NCBI RefSeq assembly: GCF_002813695.1
Contig: NZ_CP017768.1
Span: 1,723,501 to 1,787,500, forward strand
Direction: 5' to 3'
Source: Methanobacterium subterraneum
GTDB taxonomy: Archaea > Methanobacteriota > Methanobacteria > Methanobacteriales > Methanobacteriaceae
Length of the DNA: 64,000 nt
Part shown: one piece after another, positions 1 to 17,143 of the stretch
How the letters are laid out: each line of letters opens with the position of its first letter
Numbering within the stretch: the first letter of the stretch is position 1
The notes under the pieces: generated by a model
What the model saw: the letters and a program-made list of their open reading frames with translations, nothing else
What the model was told of the DNA's origin: nothing
Databases searched by the model: none
Program-made: the position numbers and the translations under genes

Positions 1-1454
<1,454 letters not shown>

Positions 1455-1532
1455 CCATGCCTAATGTTAGAAAGATTGAAAAATTGAAATTATTTTATTT
1501 GTTATAAAATTAAGTTGCCCCCTGGTGATGAT

Positions 1533-3461
<1,929 letters not shown>

Positions 3462-3578
3462 TAAAATACGATTTTTTAAAGAATTCATCATTCCATCCAT
3501 TAATGTATTTAATCAATTGGAAAAAAGATGATACAAAAAATAAGAAAAAGAGAAAAATATATTTCCCTTATATTTTAA

Positions 3579-4493
<915 letters not shown>

Positions 4494-4503
4494 GTGCTAG
4501 AGG

Positions 4504-4517
4504 TTTTATATATTTTT
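4504..4517 (-). promoter_or_regulatory. TATA-box promoter of ftr
   Basis: On the minus strand an A/T-only stretch reading AAAAATATATAAAA ends about 31 bases before the ftr ATG. This is the right spacing for an archaeal TATA box followed by a short leader carrying the GGTGAT ribosome binding site. No operator-like repeat is seen here. Confidence 0.5.
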
Positions 4518-4615
4518 CCATTTGTTCCTAGGAGAATAAAGGCTATATGAAGAATTTAAAGATTAATAAAAGAATTAAAGCACTGGCAATAAAAAATGAA
4601 ATGTTATTCTAAAAT

Positions 4616-5587
4616 CGCTCATCTCCCGGTATTAGTGCAATTATTTAATATTAATTGGATTGCATTTCCAAACCAATTTACCCCTTTATTGAAAGTAAAT
4701 TGGAAGAATTTAACATAAGTATTCAGTTTTTTCTTTGAAACCCCTCTAAATATTCTTAAATATTGCCTTAAGAGCGAATGTCTGTTTTCACAATTATTAA
4801 CGTGATTTTCACCATCAGCATATTCTTTTTCTGAATGTTTGATTATGTGATGTTCTTTAACCTTTGAATGGCCTTCTAAACCAAAGTATATAGTATAATC
4901 ATCAGTAAATAACCTTATAGGTTCATTACAATGCTTATCTATTTTTTCCCGAATTAAATCCTTAGAAAGATTCTTTTCTACCATTAATATTGTATTTCGC
5001 GTTCCTCTTTCCACTACAGTAATAATTGGCGGTTTATCTTTTTTCCAAGTTCCCCTTCCCCTTAATTTAAGTCCTCTAGTCCTTGGATAGTTTTTTTAAA
5101 CCCTTTTCACCTGCAGATTGATACATCTCATCTATTTCCACATCACCCTTCAAAACAGGATCCGTGGATTTATCCATCAAACTTTCTCTAAATTCATGCG
5201 CTACACGATAAACACTATCCCACTTATGACCTAACTCATCTGAAAGCCTTTGAACACTTTTTTTATCCAAATTCATAATGATATAAAATATCTCACCCAC
5301 AGGAAGCTTTTTATTGGCAAATACCGTTCCAGTAAGGTCACTAAAATTCAATCCACAACTATTGCAAGAATAGCGCCGTGATTTACCCTGAACACCCCGA
5401 TTATAAACTTCAAAAGATTTGCACACCGGACAATAAACTCCACTAGACCACCTCACATGTCGTAAAAAATCCATGGCCTTTTCTTCATCTGGAACAAACA
5501 ATTTTGGAACTAAATTTTCGGATTTCATACATTATAATATGGCACTAACCTCACATAAACCTTTGCACTAATATGGGGATATGAGCG
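4616..5587 (-). mobile_element. IS1595-type insertion sequence, complete ends, 972 bp
   Basis: The two ends carry 25-bp terminal inverted repeats (4616-4640 and 5563-5587) matching at 22 of 25 positions, beginning CGCTCAT and ending TATTAGTGCAA. Outside them is an exact 7-bp direct repeat, CTAAAAT (4609-4615 and 5588-5594), as expected for a target-site duplication. Inside is one transposase frame of the IS1595 (ISXO2-like) kind. Intact ends and duplication indicate a fairly recent insertion between ftr and the flippase-like gene. IS1595 elements usually duplicate about 8 bp, so the exact boundary may be off by one base. Confidence 0.85.
4619..5528 (-). pseudogene. IS1595/ISXO2-like transposase with internal frameshift
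   Basis: Transposase of the DDE type for the element around it. The N-terminal part (5528-5076) has a zinc ribbon CPVC...CNSCG and the first catalytic aspartate in DVEIDEMYQSAGEKG. The C-terminal part (frame ending at 4619) has FTDDYTIYF and the ENRHSLLRQYL block. The two parts are in different frames. At an A7 run (forward 5091-5097) the frame runs into a stop after KKLSKD, whereas reading with one A fewer gives a smooth join through RTRGLKLRGRGTWKK into the second half. The stop codon sits inside the left inverted repeat. IS1595 elements are not generally known for programmed frameshifting, so this is probably an inactivating insertion or a homopolymer sequence error. Confidence 0.8.
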
Positions 5588-5637
5588 CTAAAATAAACCG
5601 TGTATTCCATTGGTTTACCATAACTTAGCTGGATATG

Positions 5638-6654
<1,017 letters not shown>

Positions 6655-6840
6655 ATCTCCACCAGATATCCTTAATTCTTAAAATCAAACATCAGCACTC
6701 CCTTAAGTCAAAAACTTTACTTGGAATAATATTGATTTGACTGTTATTAATACATCATTAGGTTTATTTTTTTAATGGCTCAATTGAATCTCCACCATCC
6801 ACTTAAAATAACTATTGGAACATTTTCCAGGTAAAACAAA

Positions 6841-7323
6841 TCAGAGTTGAACTTTCTCCCAGCTGAGGTCCTGGGTGTCCAAGAGGACCACTGTCTTCTC
6901 ACCAGACAAATATCCGCAGGTTTCACCAGGATTGACAACCATTGTCGACCCTTCAGTTACTTCCATCCGGTGGGTGTGGCCCCTTATAACCAGGTCGTAT
7001 TTACCACTTTCCCGGAGGGCATCTACCAGTGCTTCGGTTGTCCCGTGAATTAGGGCAATTTTCCTCCCATCAACCTCCAGTTCCTTGAAATCTTCCAGTG
7101 GACATAGTTCTGCGTAAGCAGCCATTAAACCACGTCTTTCACCATCATTATTTCCAAAAATTGCTTCTAATGGTGCATGGAGTTTATCAAATGCTCCAGC
7201 GGTGAATGGTGATATGAGATCCCCTGCATGCACCACTAGTTCAACCTTTTCCTGGTTAAATACTTTCACTGCAGCCCGGATTCCACCCATATGGTCGTGG
7301 CTGTCAGACATTATACCTATCAT
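6841..7323 (-). CDS. YfcE/MJ0936-family metallophosphoesterase
   Basis: A small (160 residues) calcineurin-like phosphodiesterase. The metal-binding motifs run in the normal order: SDSHDHMGG at residues 6-14, HAGDLI near 37, FGNNDGER near 57, HG near 94 and GHTHRMEV near 116. Relatives such as MJ0936 and bacterial YfcE hydrolyse artificial phosphodiesters with Mn or Ni; the natural substrate is not known. The start is an ATG preceded by GGGGATG. It stands alone, followed by an AT-rich gap of about 470 bases up to the slipin gene on the other strand. Confidence 0.9.
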   Translation of the reverse strand: MIGIMSDSHDHMGGIRAAVKVFNQEKVELVVHAGDLISPFTAGAFDKLHAPLEAIFGNNDGERRGLMAAYAELCPLEDFKELEVDGRKIALIHGTTEALVDALRESGKYDLVIRGHTHRMEVTEGSTMVVNPGETCGYLSGEKTVVLLDTQDLSWEKVQL

Positions 7324-7694
7324 TTTTATTCATCCCCAAAAATTATAGAATAATACAAAACCAGTGCATCAAAATTACAGTAATTAATATGTTATTAAAA
7401 TATATATAACTTTCTATAGAGTGTAAAAATAGAAAATAAAAGAAAATAAACTATTTAAAACTATTTTAGTTGATATTATCTTGATATTCATTATTTAAGA
7501 ATAGAATTGCTAATTTTAAAATAAATATTAAACTTGATTTACTAACCATTCACTGACTGAGGATAACCAATAATCACACGTACTTCCACATTATTCTTAC
7601 TTATTCCCATTTATTTTGAATTATACGTCATTAAATAAATTTTATCGAATATTACTATTAAATTTACATCACCCATGATTAATGGAGGCCTAAT
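7324..7694. other. AT-rich intergenic stretch
   Basis: About 370 bases between the divergent phosphodiesterase and slipin genes. It consists of A/T-rich runs with no open frame that has a ribosome binding site, no tRNA-like fold and no strong inverted repeat that I can see. It presumably holds the promoter of the minus-strand phosphodiesterase. Confidence 0.5.
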
Positions 7695-7757
7695 ATGTTA
7701 TTAATCCTAAAATCTATTCAAATGATTTTATTAGGCAGTTTGACATATTATTTATAA
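7695..7757 (+). CDS. Possible 20-residue hydrophobic leader peptide upstream of slipin
   Basis: A short frame, MLLILKSIQMILLGSLTYYL, follows a good ribosome binding site (TGGAGG, six bases before the ATG). It ends 41 bases before the slipin start. The peptide would form one membrane-length hydrophobic segment with a single lysine. Its stop overlaps the TATA-like TATTTATAAAGG that could drive slipin, so it may belong to a longer transcript or be chance. No homology can be judged at this length. Confidence 0.25.
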   Translation: MLLILKSIQMILLGSLTYYL

Positions 7758-7798
7758 AGGAATGATTTTGTAATCCACATATAATGGGAGGTTAAAAA

Positions 7799-8584
<786 letters not shown>

Positions 8585-8601
8585 ACAAAATAATAAAGAT
8601 A

Positions 8602-8672
8602 GAGAATGATTGACCTATAACCTTAATTTATCCTAAATAGTCTAAGATTTTGTATTTAAGTCAATCATTCTC
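8602..8672 (+). terminator. Long inverted repeat after slipin, candidate terminator or structured 3' end
   Basis: A perfect 13-bp inverted repeat, GAGAATGATTGAC (8602-8614) and its complement (8660-8672), encloses a 45-base AT-rich loop and is followed by CCTTTAGTTT. It starts about 17 bases after the slipin stop. Archaeal terminators are mainly U-runs, so this may be a structured 3' end instead. The rest of the gap to 8875 shows only AT-rich sequence and a likely TrkH promoter. Confidence 0.4.
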
Positions 8673-8875
8673 CCTTTAGTTTATATACTAATATTTAAAT
8701 GCTATAATTTCAACCTTCAAGGATAAATGATTTTTTTAATTAAGTCAAAAACCCCCTTAATTAATCAAAACCTCTACGAATATTTTTTTAAAATTTAAAA
8801 CCTGTTTGAAGACAATTTACTTGTTAATCTGTCCTTAGTGAGATTTATATATTAGATTGACCATCTTGTGATTAT

Positions 8876-10303
<1,428 letters not shown>

Positions 10304-10358
10304 TTAATAGAGGGCTATCAGCGTCTTCTAATTGGAAAAAATTAAGAGCAGTATTATT

Positions 10359-11309
10359 ATGGATCTCTTCACCCACTTCATTGTACCCTTTGCCATTTTA
10401 ACCCTGCTAAACCTTAAAGATTTAACCATTAAAGACCGGCTGGCAGGGGGTTTCGGAGGGATATCCATTGATTTTGACTTCCTTTTATTTGCAATCGGAT
10501 TTCTTTTCCCAGAACTCTTCATATTCACCCATAGGGGAATAACCCACAGTTTCATCTTTGGACTGGTAACTGCCATCATGTTTATCTTCATAATATCCAG
10601 GCCCGGTGTATATGGCATTATTAACTACATTATAAAAAAGGATGTGCAGGTGGAATTCAGTTGGAAGAGTGTATTATTAGCATACTTCGGAGTGTTAACC
10701 CATCTTTTCCTGGACTTTCTAACCACTGGAGGCATACCTTTACTCTACCCCTTTTCCCTGACCCGCTTCACTGCCAACATATATTATTATACCGACCCTG
10801 TAACCACTATCGCGGCCCTGGGCGTCCTGATCATCCTATATCTTCGTTTAGACCCGAAATACAAAAAAATAGCCCTGACTGGTTTCCTGATATTGTTAAT
10901 CTCCTTTGGTGGAATCCGTGCCTATGAAAAGATGGGCGCTCTCGAGAGTCAGACTCTCAGTGATGGTTACACTCAGATAAATGCCTATCCCACCCAGGAT
11001 ATGTTCACCTGGACCCTGGTTGAAAGTGATGGTGGGGGAAAGTACCGGGTATTCACCTACAACACCCTGAATAAGGTTTCATCCAATTTAAGAGAAGTTA
11101 ATAACCTCACCATTCTAAACGGGAGCTATGAATCTGGTCAGGGGGCTATTAAATATGCTAACACCCTCCCGGAAGTGGAGAAGTTCCGGTGGACTTCACC
11201 CCATACCGCAATAAATGCCACCAAAACAGGTTCTCTTTGGAATGTGACCTACACTGATTTTGTGGGAACCCATTATGGTGCCAGTGAATTATCAGTTCTG
11301 GTACATTAA
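10359..11309 (+). CDS. YdjM/DUF457-type metal-dependent membrane hydrolase-like protein
   Basis: About 316 residues beginning MDLFTHFIVPFAILTL. The N-terminal half has four or five hydrophobic segments and the family's histidine/aspartate marks: DLFTHF at the start, SIDFDF near 42, THRGITHSF near 60 and THLFLDFLTTGG near 120. The C-terminal third is hydrophilic and lacks these motifs, so it is probably an extracellular or cytosolic extension. The family is often annotated as LexA-binding, inner-membrane-associated putative hydrolase; its reaction is not established. The ATG at 10359 fits the family start better than the TTG nine codons upstream, though no strong ribosome binding site marks either. 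Confidence 0.8.
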   Translation: MDLFTHFIVPFAILTLLNLKDLTIKDRLAGGFGGISIDFDFLLFAIGFLFPELFIFTHRGITHSFIFGLVTAIMFIFIISRPGVYGIINYIIKKDVQVEFSWKSVLLAYFGVLTHLFLDFLTTGGIPLLYPFSLTRFTANIYYYTDPVTTIAALGVLIILYLRLDPKYKKIALTGFLILLISFGGIRAYEKMGALESQTLSDGYTQINAYPTQDMFTWTLVESDGGGKYRVFTYNTLNKVSSNLREVNNLTILNGSYESGQGAIKYANTLPEVEKFRWTSPHTAINATKTGSLWNVTYTDFVGTHYGASELSVLVH

Positions 11310-11490
11310 AAATAGTGAATATAACAAATAAAAATGGAAACAGACTTGGATTTCTAATCCTAAAGGTGAATTCTACAACTAAAACTGAACCAACTATTTT
11401 TTTTAAATCAAATTGAACTCCGGATGTCCCCAAAATTTATTCAAAAAAAATCCTAATTATTCAAAAAATTCATCTAATACGCTATAGCCC

Positions 11491-12120
11491 TTAATAAAAC
11501 CCGGTTGATATCTCACAGGCCATTTTTATATGCTGGGAGCCATCTTCCACTGCAGGACCATGACCTGGTAGGAGGTACTTTACATCCAGTTTATCCAGTC
11601 TTTCCAGGGATTTCCTCATTTCACCCATATCTCCACCTAGATCCACCCGTCCGAAACCGCCCCCTGCGAAGACTGTGTCACCAGAGAGGAGGGTTTCCCC
11701 ATCATACAGACATATGCTGCCAGAAGTATGGCCCGGGGTGAGTAACACTTCAAAGTTGTGTATTTTATCCCCTTCACTTAGTTTACGGGTTACTTCCATT
11801 TTATCCATGGTTGTTCCAAACATGGTGGCCAGTAGGGCATCTTCATCCCCTTCTTCCAGTGCCTGGGCATCATTGGCATGCATGGCCACATCCAGATCCA
11901 GGTAACGGTTGCCTCCCACATGATCGTAGTGGTGGTGGGTGTTTACAATTAGAGACAGATCACCAACGCTGCATCCTGCTTCTTTGATGGATTTTAAAAT
12001 GTAGTCCATGTTTTGACCGGTTCCAGTGTCTACGATTACATCTTCAAATACATAGACATTTGAATCATATCCCCGTCCCTCAATTACAATGATATCGTTG
12101 ATTTTCGGCAAAAGTTCCAC
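11491..12120 (-). CDS. Metallo-beta-lactamase-fold hydrolase (glyoxalase II-like)
   Basis: A 209-residue MBL-fold protein with the zinc signature HHHYDHVGG (about residues 62-70, fitting HxHxDH), the next ligand in TPGHTSGSICLY (about 129) and the bridging Asp in LLSGDTVFAGG (about 147), ending with LLPGHGP. This arrangement is that of glyoxalase II-like thioesterases and many uncharacterised archaeal hydrolases. No glyoxalase I is adjacent, so a role in methylglyoxal removal is not supported by context. The start is GTG at 12120. It lies just downstream, in the same direction, of the tRNA-Trp gene. Confidence 0.88.
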   Translation of the reverse strand: MELLPKINDIIVIEGRGYDSNVYVFEDVIVDTGTGQNMDYILKSIKEAGCSVGDLSLIVNTHHHYDHVGGNRYLDLDVAMHANDAQALEEGDEDALLATMFGTTMDKMEVTRKLSEGDKIHNFEVLLTPGHTSGSICLYDGETLLSGDTVFAGGGFGRVDLGGDMGEMRKSLERLDKLDVKYLLPGHGPAVEDGSQHIKMACEISTGFY

Positions 12121-12156
12121 CTATCCTGAAAGTAGATTTAAAAGATTATATTTATA

Positions 12157-12331
<175 letters not shown>

Positions 12332-12355
12332 TAGGTCTTATTGAATGACCTTTTA

Positions 12356-12437
<82 letters not shown>

Positions 12438-12452
12438 GCATTAGATACGTAT

Positions 12453-12486
<34 letters not shown>

Positions 12487-12602
12487 TCATAACTGATCCT
12501 AATATAGTATATACTAATATTATTGTTTTAAAGGATTTTATTCTTTTGAAAGAGTTACGAGCGCCATTAAGCCATGAGGATCCATTATAATTTAGTTTTC
12601 GG

Positions 12603-12881
12603 TTATTCCTTCTTATCTTTCCAGTTCCACCATTTAAGAAGTTCAGCTTCATGTTTATCATGTGAAACATAGTAAACAACACACCGGAAAACATATAACA
12701 TGCATTTATCCACTTTAGAGTCCTGTAAAGCACATAGTTGGAGATAAAGTTCTTCAGGATCCTGGTCTTTAAGATCCTCAGGAGACCTTATGCCCAGGTC
12801 CCATAAATCTTCAGCAATTACATCCCCCACCCCCGGGATCTGTTTAATATCTTTTAAAGCTGAAATTTTATAAGTACTCAT
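12603..12881 (-). CDS. Helix-hairpin-helix protein, Cdd1-like
   Basis: A 92-residue protein with a helix-hairpin-helix near the start (IKQIPGVGDVIAEDLWDLGI) and a following SPEDLKDQDPEELY helix, as in the small family named after the pathogenicity-locus protein Cdd1. The middle part has three cysteines and tyrosine-rich CVVYYVSHDKHE. Such domains usually bind DNA non-specifically, but the function of this family is not established. The gene stands alone on the minus strand upstream of the tRNA pair. Confidence 0.75.
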   Translation of the reverse strand: MSTYKISALKDIKQIPGVGDVIAEDLWDLGIRSPEDLKDQDPEELYLQLCALQDSKVDKCMLYVFRCVVYYVSHDKHEAELLKWWNWKDKKE

Positions 12882-12995
12882 AATACAAACCCCTACTTCA
12901 GGTCTGTTAATAATATATATTGAACTAATTAAAGAATTGGACTTTAAAAAAAGGGTTAGACTTTAAAAAAATTAAACCATGCTTAAGCTCTAGAT

Positions 12996-13376
<381 letters not shown>

Positions 13377-13546
13377 CTTCTCAAATCCTATCCTTTAATC
13401 ATTAATGGAACGTTAATAGAGTTCTAAGAGATGTATAAGTTAATTCTACTATAAATGATTTATTACTCATCATCATCTTCCCAGTTTATCAAAAAACTTA
13501 ATAACATTTCTGGAGATAAGAACAATTAACTCAGGAGGTCCCATCC

Positions 13547-13816
13547 ATGACATTAGTCCTTGATCCAGTAACTATTTTGAACCTGATTTTCTGTATAGTA
13601 ATTGTTTGTTTAGGATACTGGGAGTATCGTAAAAAGGATAGTCTCATCGCAATTTATATTGCCATAACTTTCACTCTTTTTGGTATTGCCCATTTAGGCA
13701 TTATTTTTGGGGTTAAAAGCTCAAATATCTTTATTCTAACCATAAGATCCATCGCCTACCTGGTGATCATTTACGCCCTTTATAAAACCGCTGTGGGGCA
13801 TTGGAATAAAGAATGA
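13547..13816 (+). CDS. Small three-helix membrane protein, unknown function
   Basis: An 89-residue protein with three hydrophobic segments (about residues 8-25, 32-53 and 60-80) separated by short charged loops such as EYRKKDSL. The start ATG follows a good ribosome binding site, GGAGG, eight bases upstream, which supports it being real. I do not recognise the family, and it has no neighbour that suggests a role. Confidence 0.65.
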   Translation: MTLVLDPVTILNLIFCIVIVCLGYWEYRKKDSLIAIYIAITFTLFGIAHLGIIFGVKSSNIFILTIRSIAYLVIIYALYKTAVGHWNKE

Positions 13817-13933
13817 AAAAGGATAAGCGTGAATACAAGTTACAGTAATCAAATCATCTATTTTTAACTGTTTTCATGGCGCTGGATCTTCAGCAGGATT
13901 CCCAGTGGTTGAAAACTTATGATGAGATATACC

Positions 13934-14751
<818 letters not shown>

Positions 14752-14852
14752 ATCTTTCTCCCCCTTCTGGATTAGTCCTCATTTTAAGTTAAAAATTTGT
14801 TTAATCCCCATTGAGTGTTGAACCTCCATTGATTATGAAAAGTGCCCCACCA

Positions 14853-15596
14853 CTATTTCCTCCCACCATAAATGGAGAATATTCCATACTTATAGTAGCA
14901 ATCCACCTGAGAAAACCCGGCTGATTTTAGTGCATCTAACTGATCTTCCAGTTTGTCAGGATTATTATCCGGGTTATCCTTATACTGTTCTGGAAGGTGC
15001 TGAAAGCTCTTATGGGTGTTCAGTTTCTCCTGATTTTCACTTATCCATTCACTCCAGAGCACACGGTACCAGCTTTCTAGCTCATCAGTAGGGGCTCTTA
15101 TGGTTTCAATGTTAATAAAGAATCCTCCGGGCTGCAGATGGTTGTATATGTACTGAAAAAGGGATTTTTTCTCTTCAAAATGGATGTGGTGAATGGCCAG
15201 AGAGGAAACCACCAAATTAAAGGAATCTACTAAACTGTCGTTATCATTCAATTTACTTTTAAGTAATTCTTGGAAGGTTTTGTGTACAAAAATCATTCCT
15301 TCATAGTTTTTAAGGTTTTTTCTGGCATTTTCCAGCATCTCCAATGAACCATCCACCAGTGTGGTGTTGATCTGCTTGTCTTCCTTAAGGAGTTCCATGG
15401 TCAGTGCCCCGTCACCACAACCAAGGTCCAGAACCTTCACTGGTCCTTCCAATTCATTATCCATTAGAAAATAGCGGTAAAATGATCTTAATATGGAGAA
15501 TAATCGTTTTCTTTCCAGTATGTAGATGTCTGCGTTTTCCATAAATTCATTGGCATGTTCAGCTTCTGCCCATTCTGATTTTTCGAATTCACTCAT
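14853..15596 (-). CDS. Class I SAM-dependent methyltransferase
   Basis: A 247-residue methyltransferase with the SAM-binding motif KVLDLGCGDGALTMEL near residue 55, the acidic strand TTLVDGSLEML after it, and the motif IV region FNLVVSSLAIHHI near 130. Its C-terminal third, ending VDCYYKYGIFSIYGGRK, closely resembles that of the methyltransferase at 52019-52717, so the two are paralogues. The substrate is unknown; the nearest characterised look-alikes include the tRNA-modifying CmoA group, but that is only fold-level. It follows the frameshifted acetyltransferase on the same strand. The ATG at 15596 is taken instead of the GTG four codons upstream. Confidence 0.85.
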   Translation of the reverse strand: MSEFEKSEWAEAEHANEFMENADIYILERKRLFSILRSFYRYFLMDNELEGPVKVLDLGCGDGALTMELLKEDKQINTTLVDGSLEMLENARKNLKNYEGMIFVHKTFQELLKSKLNDNDSLVDSFNLVVSSLAIHHIHFEEKKSLFQYIYNHLQPGGFFINIETIRAPTDELESWYRVLWSEWISENQEKLNTHKSFQHLPEQYKDNPDNNPDKLEDQLDALKSAGFSQVDCYYKYGIFSIYGGRK

Positions 15597-15650
15597 ATAA
15601 CTCGCCACAAGACTCTAATTGAAGTAATAATTTAAAAAATTTACCAGTTT

Positions 15651-16159
15651 TTAGAATTTATTTTTATTTATTTTTGTTAAATATAGTAGATTAAGGTTAG
15701 AGGTTATTTTTTTGGTTTTAAATATTTCGAAACCCCTTTTTTCATAGAATTTAATATTTTTCAGACTTAAGTGTCCGGTTATAAGCTCTGATCTCTCAGC
15801 TTCGGAAATTTATTCTCTATTCTCTCCATCAATTTGCCCCCTATTCCCTGGTTCTGGAAATCCGGATGAACTATAAGCCGGCCAATGTAAAGGGTTTCGG
15901 GAGTCATCATCCTCGCCCTTACTGAACCGATTATCCGGCCATCCTCCACTGCCTTAAGGAAAGAGTATGCTCCAAATTCAGATTTTATTTCCTCCAGGGT
16001 TTGGATTAGTGGATGGATATTATGATCATTGTAGATTTTAGCTTCACTCTGGTAGCACAATTTTTGGAGGGAAAGTATCTCCAGAGCATCTTCAATGCTG
16101 GCAGGTTCAATTATCATTATATCCCTGGTTTGAGTATCAACAGGGTTCCTACACTCCAT
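15651..16159 (-). pseudogene. GNAT acetyltransferase with one-base frameshift near its C-terminus
   Basis: The first frame (16159 to 15779) gives a GNAT N-terminus and acetyl-CoA-binding core, with YIGRLIVHPDFQNQGIGGKLM, then stops after KFPKLRDQSL. In the next frame, starting around 15811, the missing end is present: EAERSELITGHLSLKNIKFY followed by EKRGFEIFKTKK, running to a stop at 15651. This is the usual GNAT C-terminal helix-strand. Adding one base after KFP restores a single protein of about 169 residues. It is either a fresh pseudogene or a sequence error. It lies 22 bases downstream of a methyltransferase. GGTGA before the ATG supports this start. Confidence 0.82.
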
Positions 16160-16181
16160 CTCTTCACCAATGGGCTTTTTA

Positions 16182-16985
16182 CTATTTTTTAGCGGTTCCC
16201 TTGAAGAAGTTGTAGAAGAATGTTCCCGATGGTTCTGCGGTCATGTGCAGGTCCTGGATACCCTTATCCCATGTTTCAGGAGTTATAAGTCCTGAACCTA
16301 TGGCCTGGTCCTTCACTCCTTCCACCATGGCGATTATGGTCTTTTTAATGAATCCATCTACCAGTTCTCCTTTGCTGGAGTCCACGTAAACCACCCGGGG
16401 ATCAATCTTTACCTCTTTAAAACCAGCTTCGGAAAGGAGTGGGTATAATTCTCTACCCATGAGAGGGTTGCAGTTTAACTCTTTTTGAGCTTTAATCATG
16501 CATTGCCATGCATTAATAGCCTCTTTGGTTTCCGGGTGGAAGTAACATGACCCGTGGTCCCCCTCAATAACCGTGATGGAACCTTCACTCTTAAGAACCC
16601 GTTTCAAACTTTTAAGCGCTCCCACTGGGTCAGGGAGGTGTTCCAGTACAAAGCAGATGAACACATGGTCAAAGGTCTCATCAGCAAATGGTAGTTCCAT
16701 GATGTCTGCAGTTTGAAACTGAACATTGGAAATTCCTTCCCTACCCATTAGAGCTTTTGCATGGGTTAAAGATGGCTTTGATATATCCACTGAGGTTATC
16801 TCTGCCTGAGGACTGTTCCGGGCCAGATGTATGGTCTGGGCCCCCACCCCACATCCAGCCTCCAGCACTAAACTACCTTCTGGAAAGCTTGTATCATAAT
16901 GTAAGAGAGGAGATAGTGTTTCTGCCTGATCAACCAATCTTATTGCTTCCCTTTCTGAATATCCATGCACATAATCTTCTCTCAT
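16182..16985 (-). CDS. UbiE/Methyltransf_11-type SAM methyltransferase
   Basis: A 267-residue methyltransferase. LVLEAGCGVGAQTIHLARN (about residue 40) is the SAM-binding loop, ITSVDISKPSL the acidic strand, ADIMELPFADETFDHVFICF the motif IV region and LEHLPDP the post-IV helix. This pattern is that of small-molecule methyltransferases acting on quinone-like or other hydrophobic substrates. The C-terminal part (from about 160) probably forms the substrate cap. The ATG at 16985 is used. The frameshifted GNAT gene begins 22 bases after its stop, so the two were probably one operon, with the 14853 methyltransferase further down. Confidence 0.88.
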   Translation of the reverse strand: MREDYVHGYSEREAIRLVDQAETLSPLLHYDTSFPEGSLVLEAGCGVGAQTIHLARNSPQAEITSVDISKPSLTHAKALMGREGISNVQFQTADIMELPFADETFDHVFICFVLEHLPDPVGALKSLKRVLKSEGSITVIEGDHGSCYFHPETKEAINAWQCMIKAQKELNCNPLMGRELYPLLSEAGFKEVKIDPRVVYVDSSKGELVDGFIKKTIIAMVEGVKDQAIGSGLITPETWDKGIQDLHMTAEPSGTFFYNFFKGTAKK

Positions 16986-17143
16986 CAAAAAACCCCTAGC
17001 TGATTTATTGGAACTTTAGTAATCCATGGAATAAATTGATTCTTTAAAAATATAATTAATGTAGAGTACTATTTAAAACTTCAGAGCACGAATCTGTACA
17101 TCAAAAATATTATGTCGCGCCCAAAAAAATTAAAAAAATGTGG

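Noticed and set aside
4619..5014. Second half of the IS1595 transposase as its own gene
   Set aside because: It is the C-terminal half of the frameshifted transposase; joining the frames gives a continuous family match, and there is no start signal of its own.
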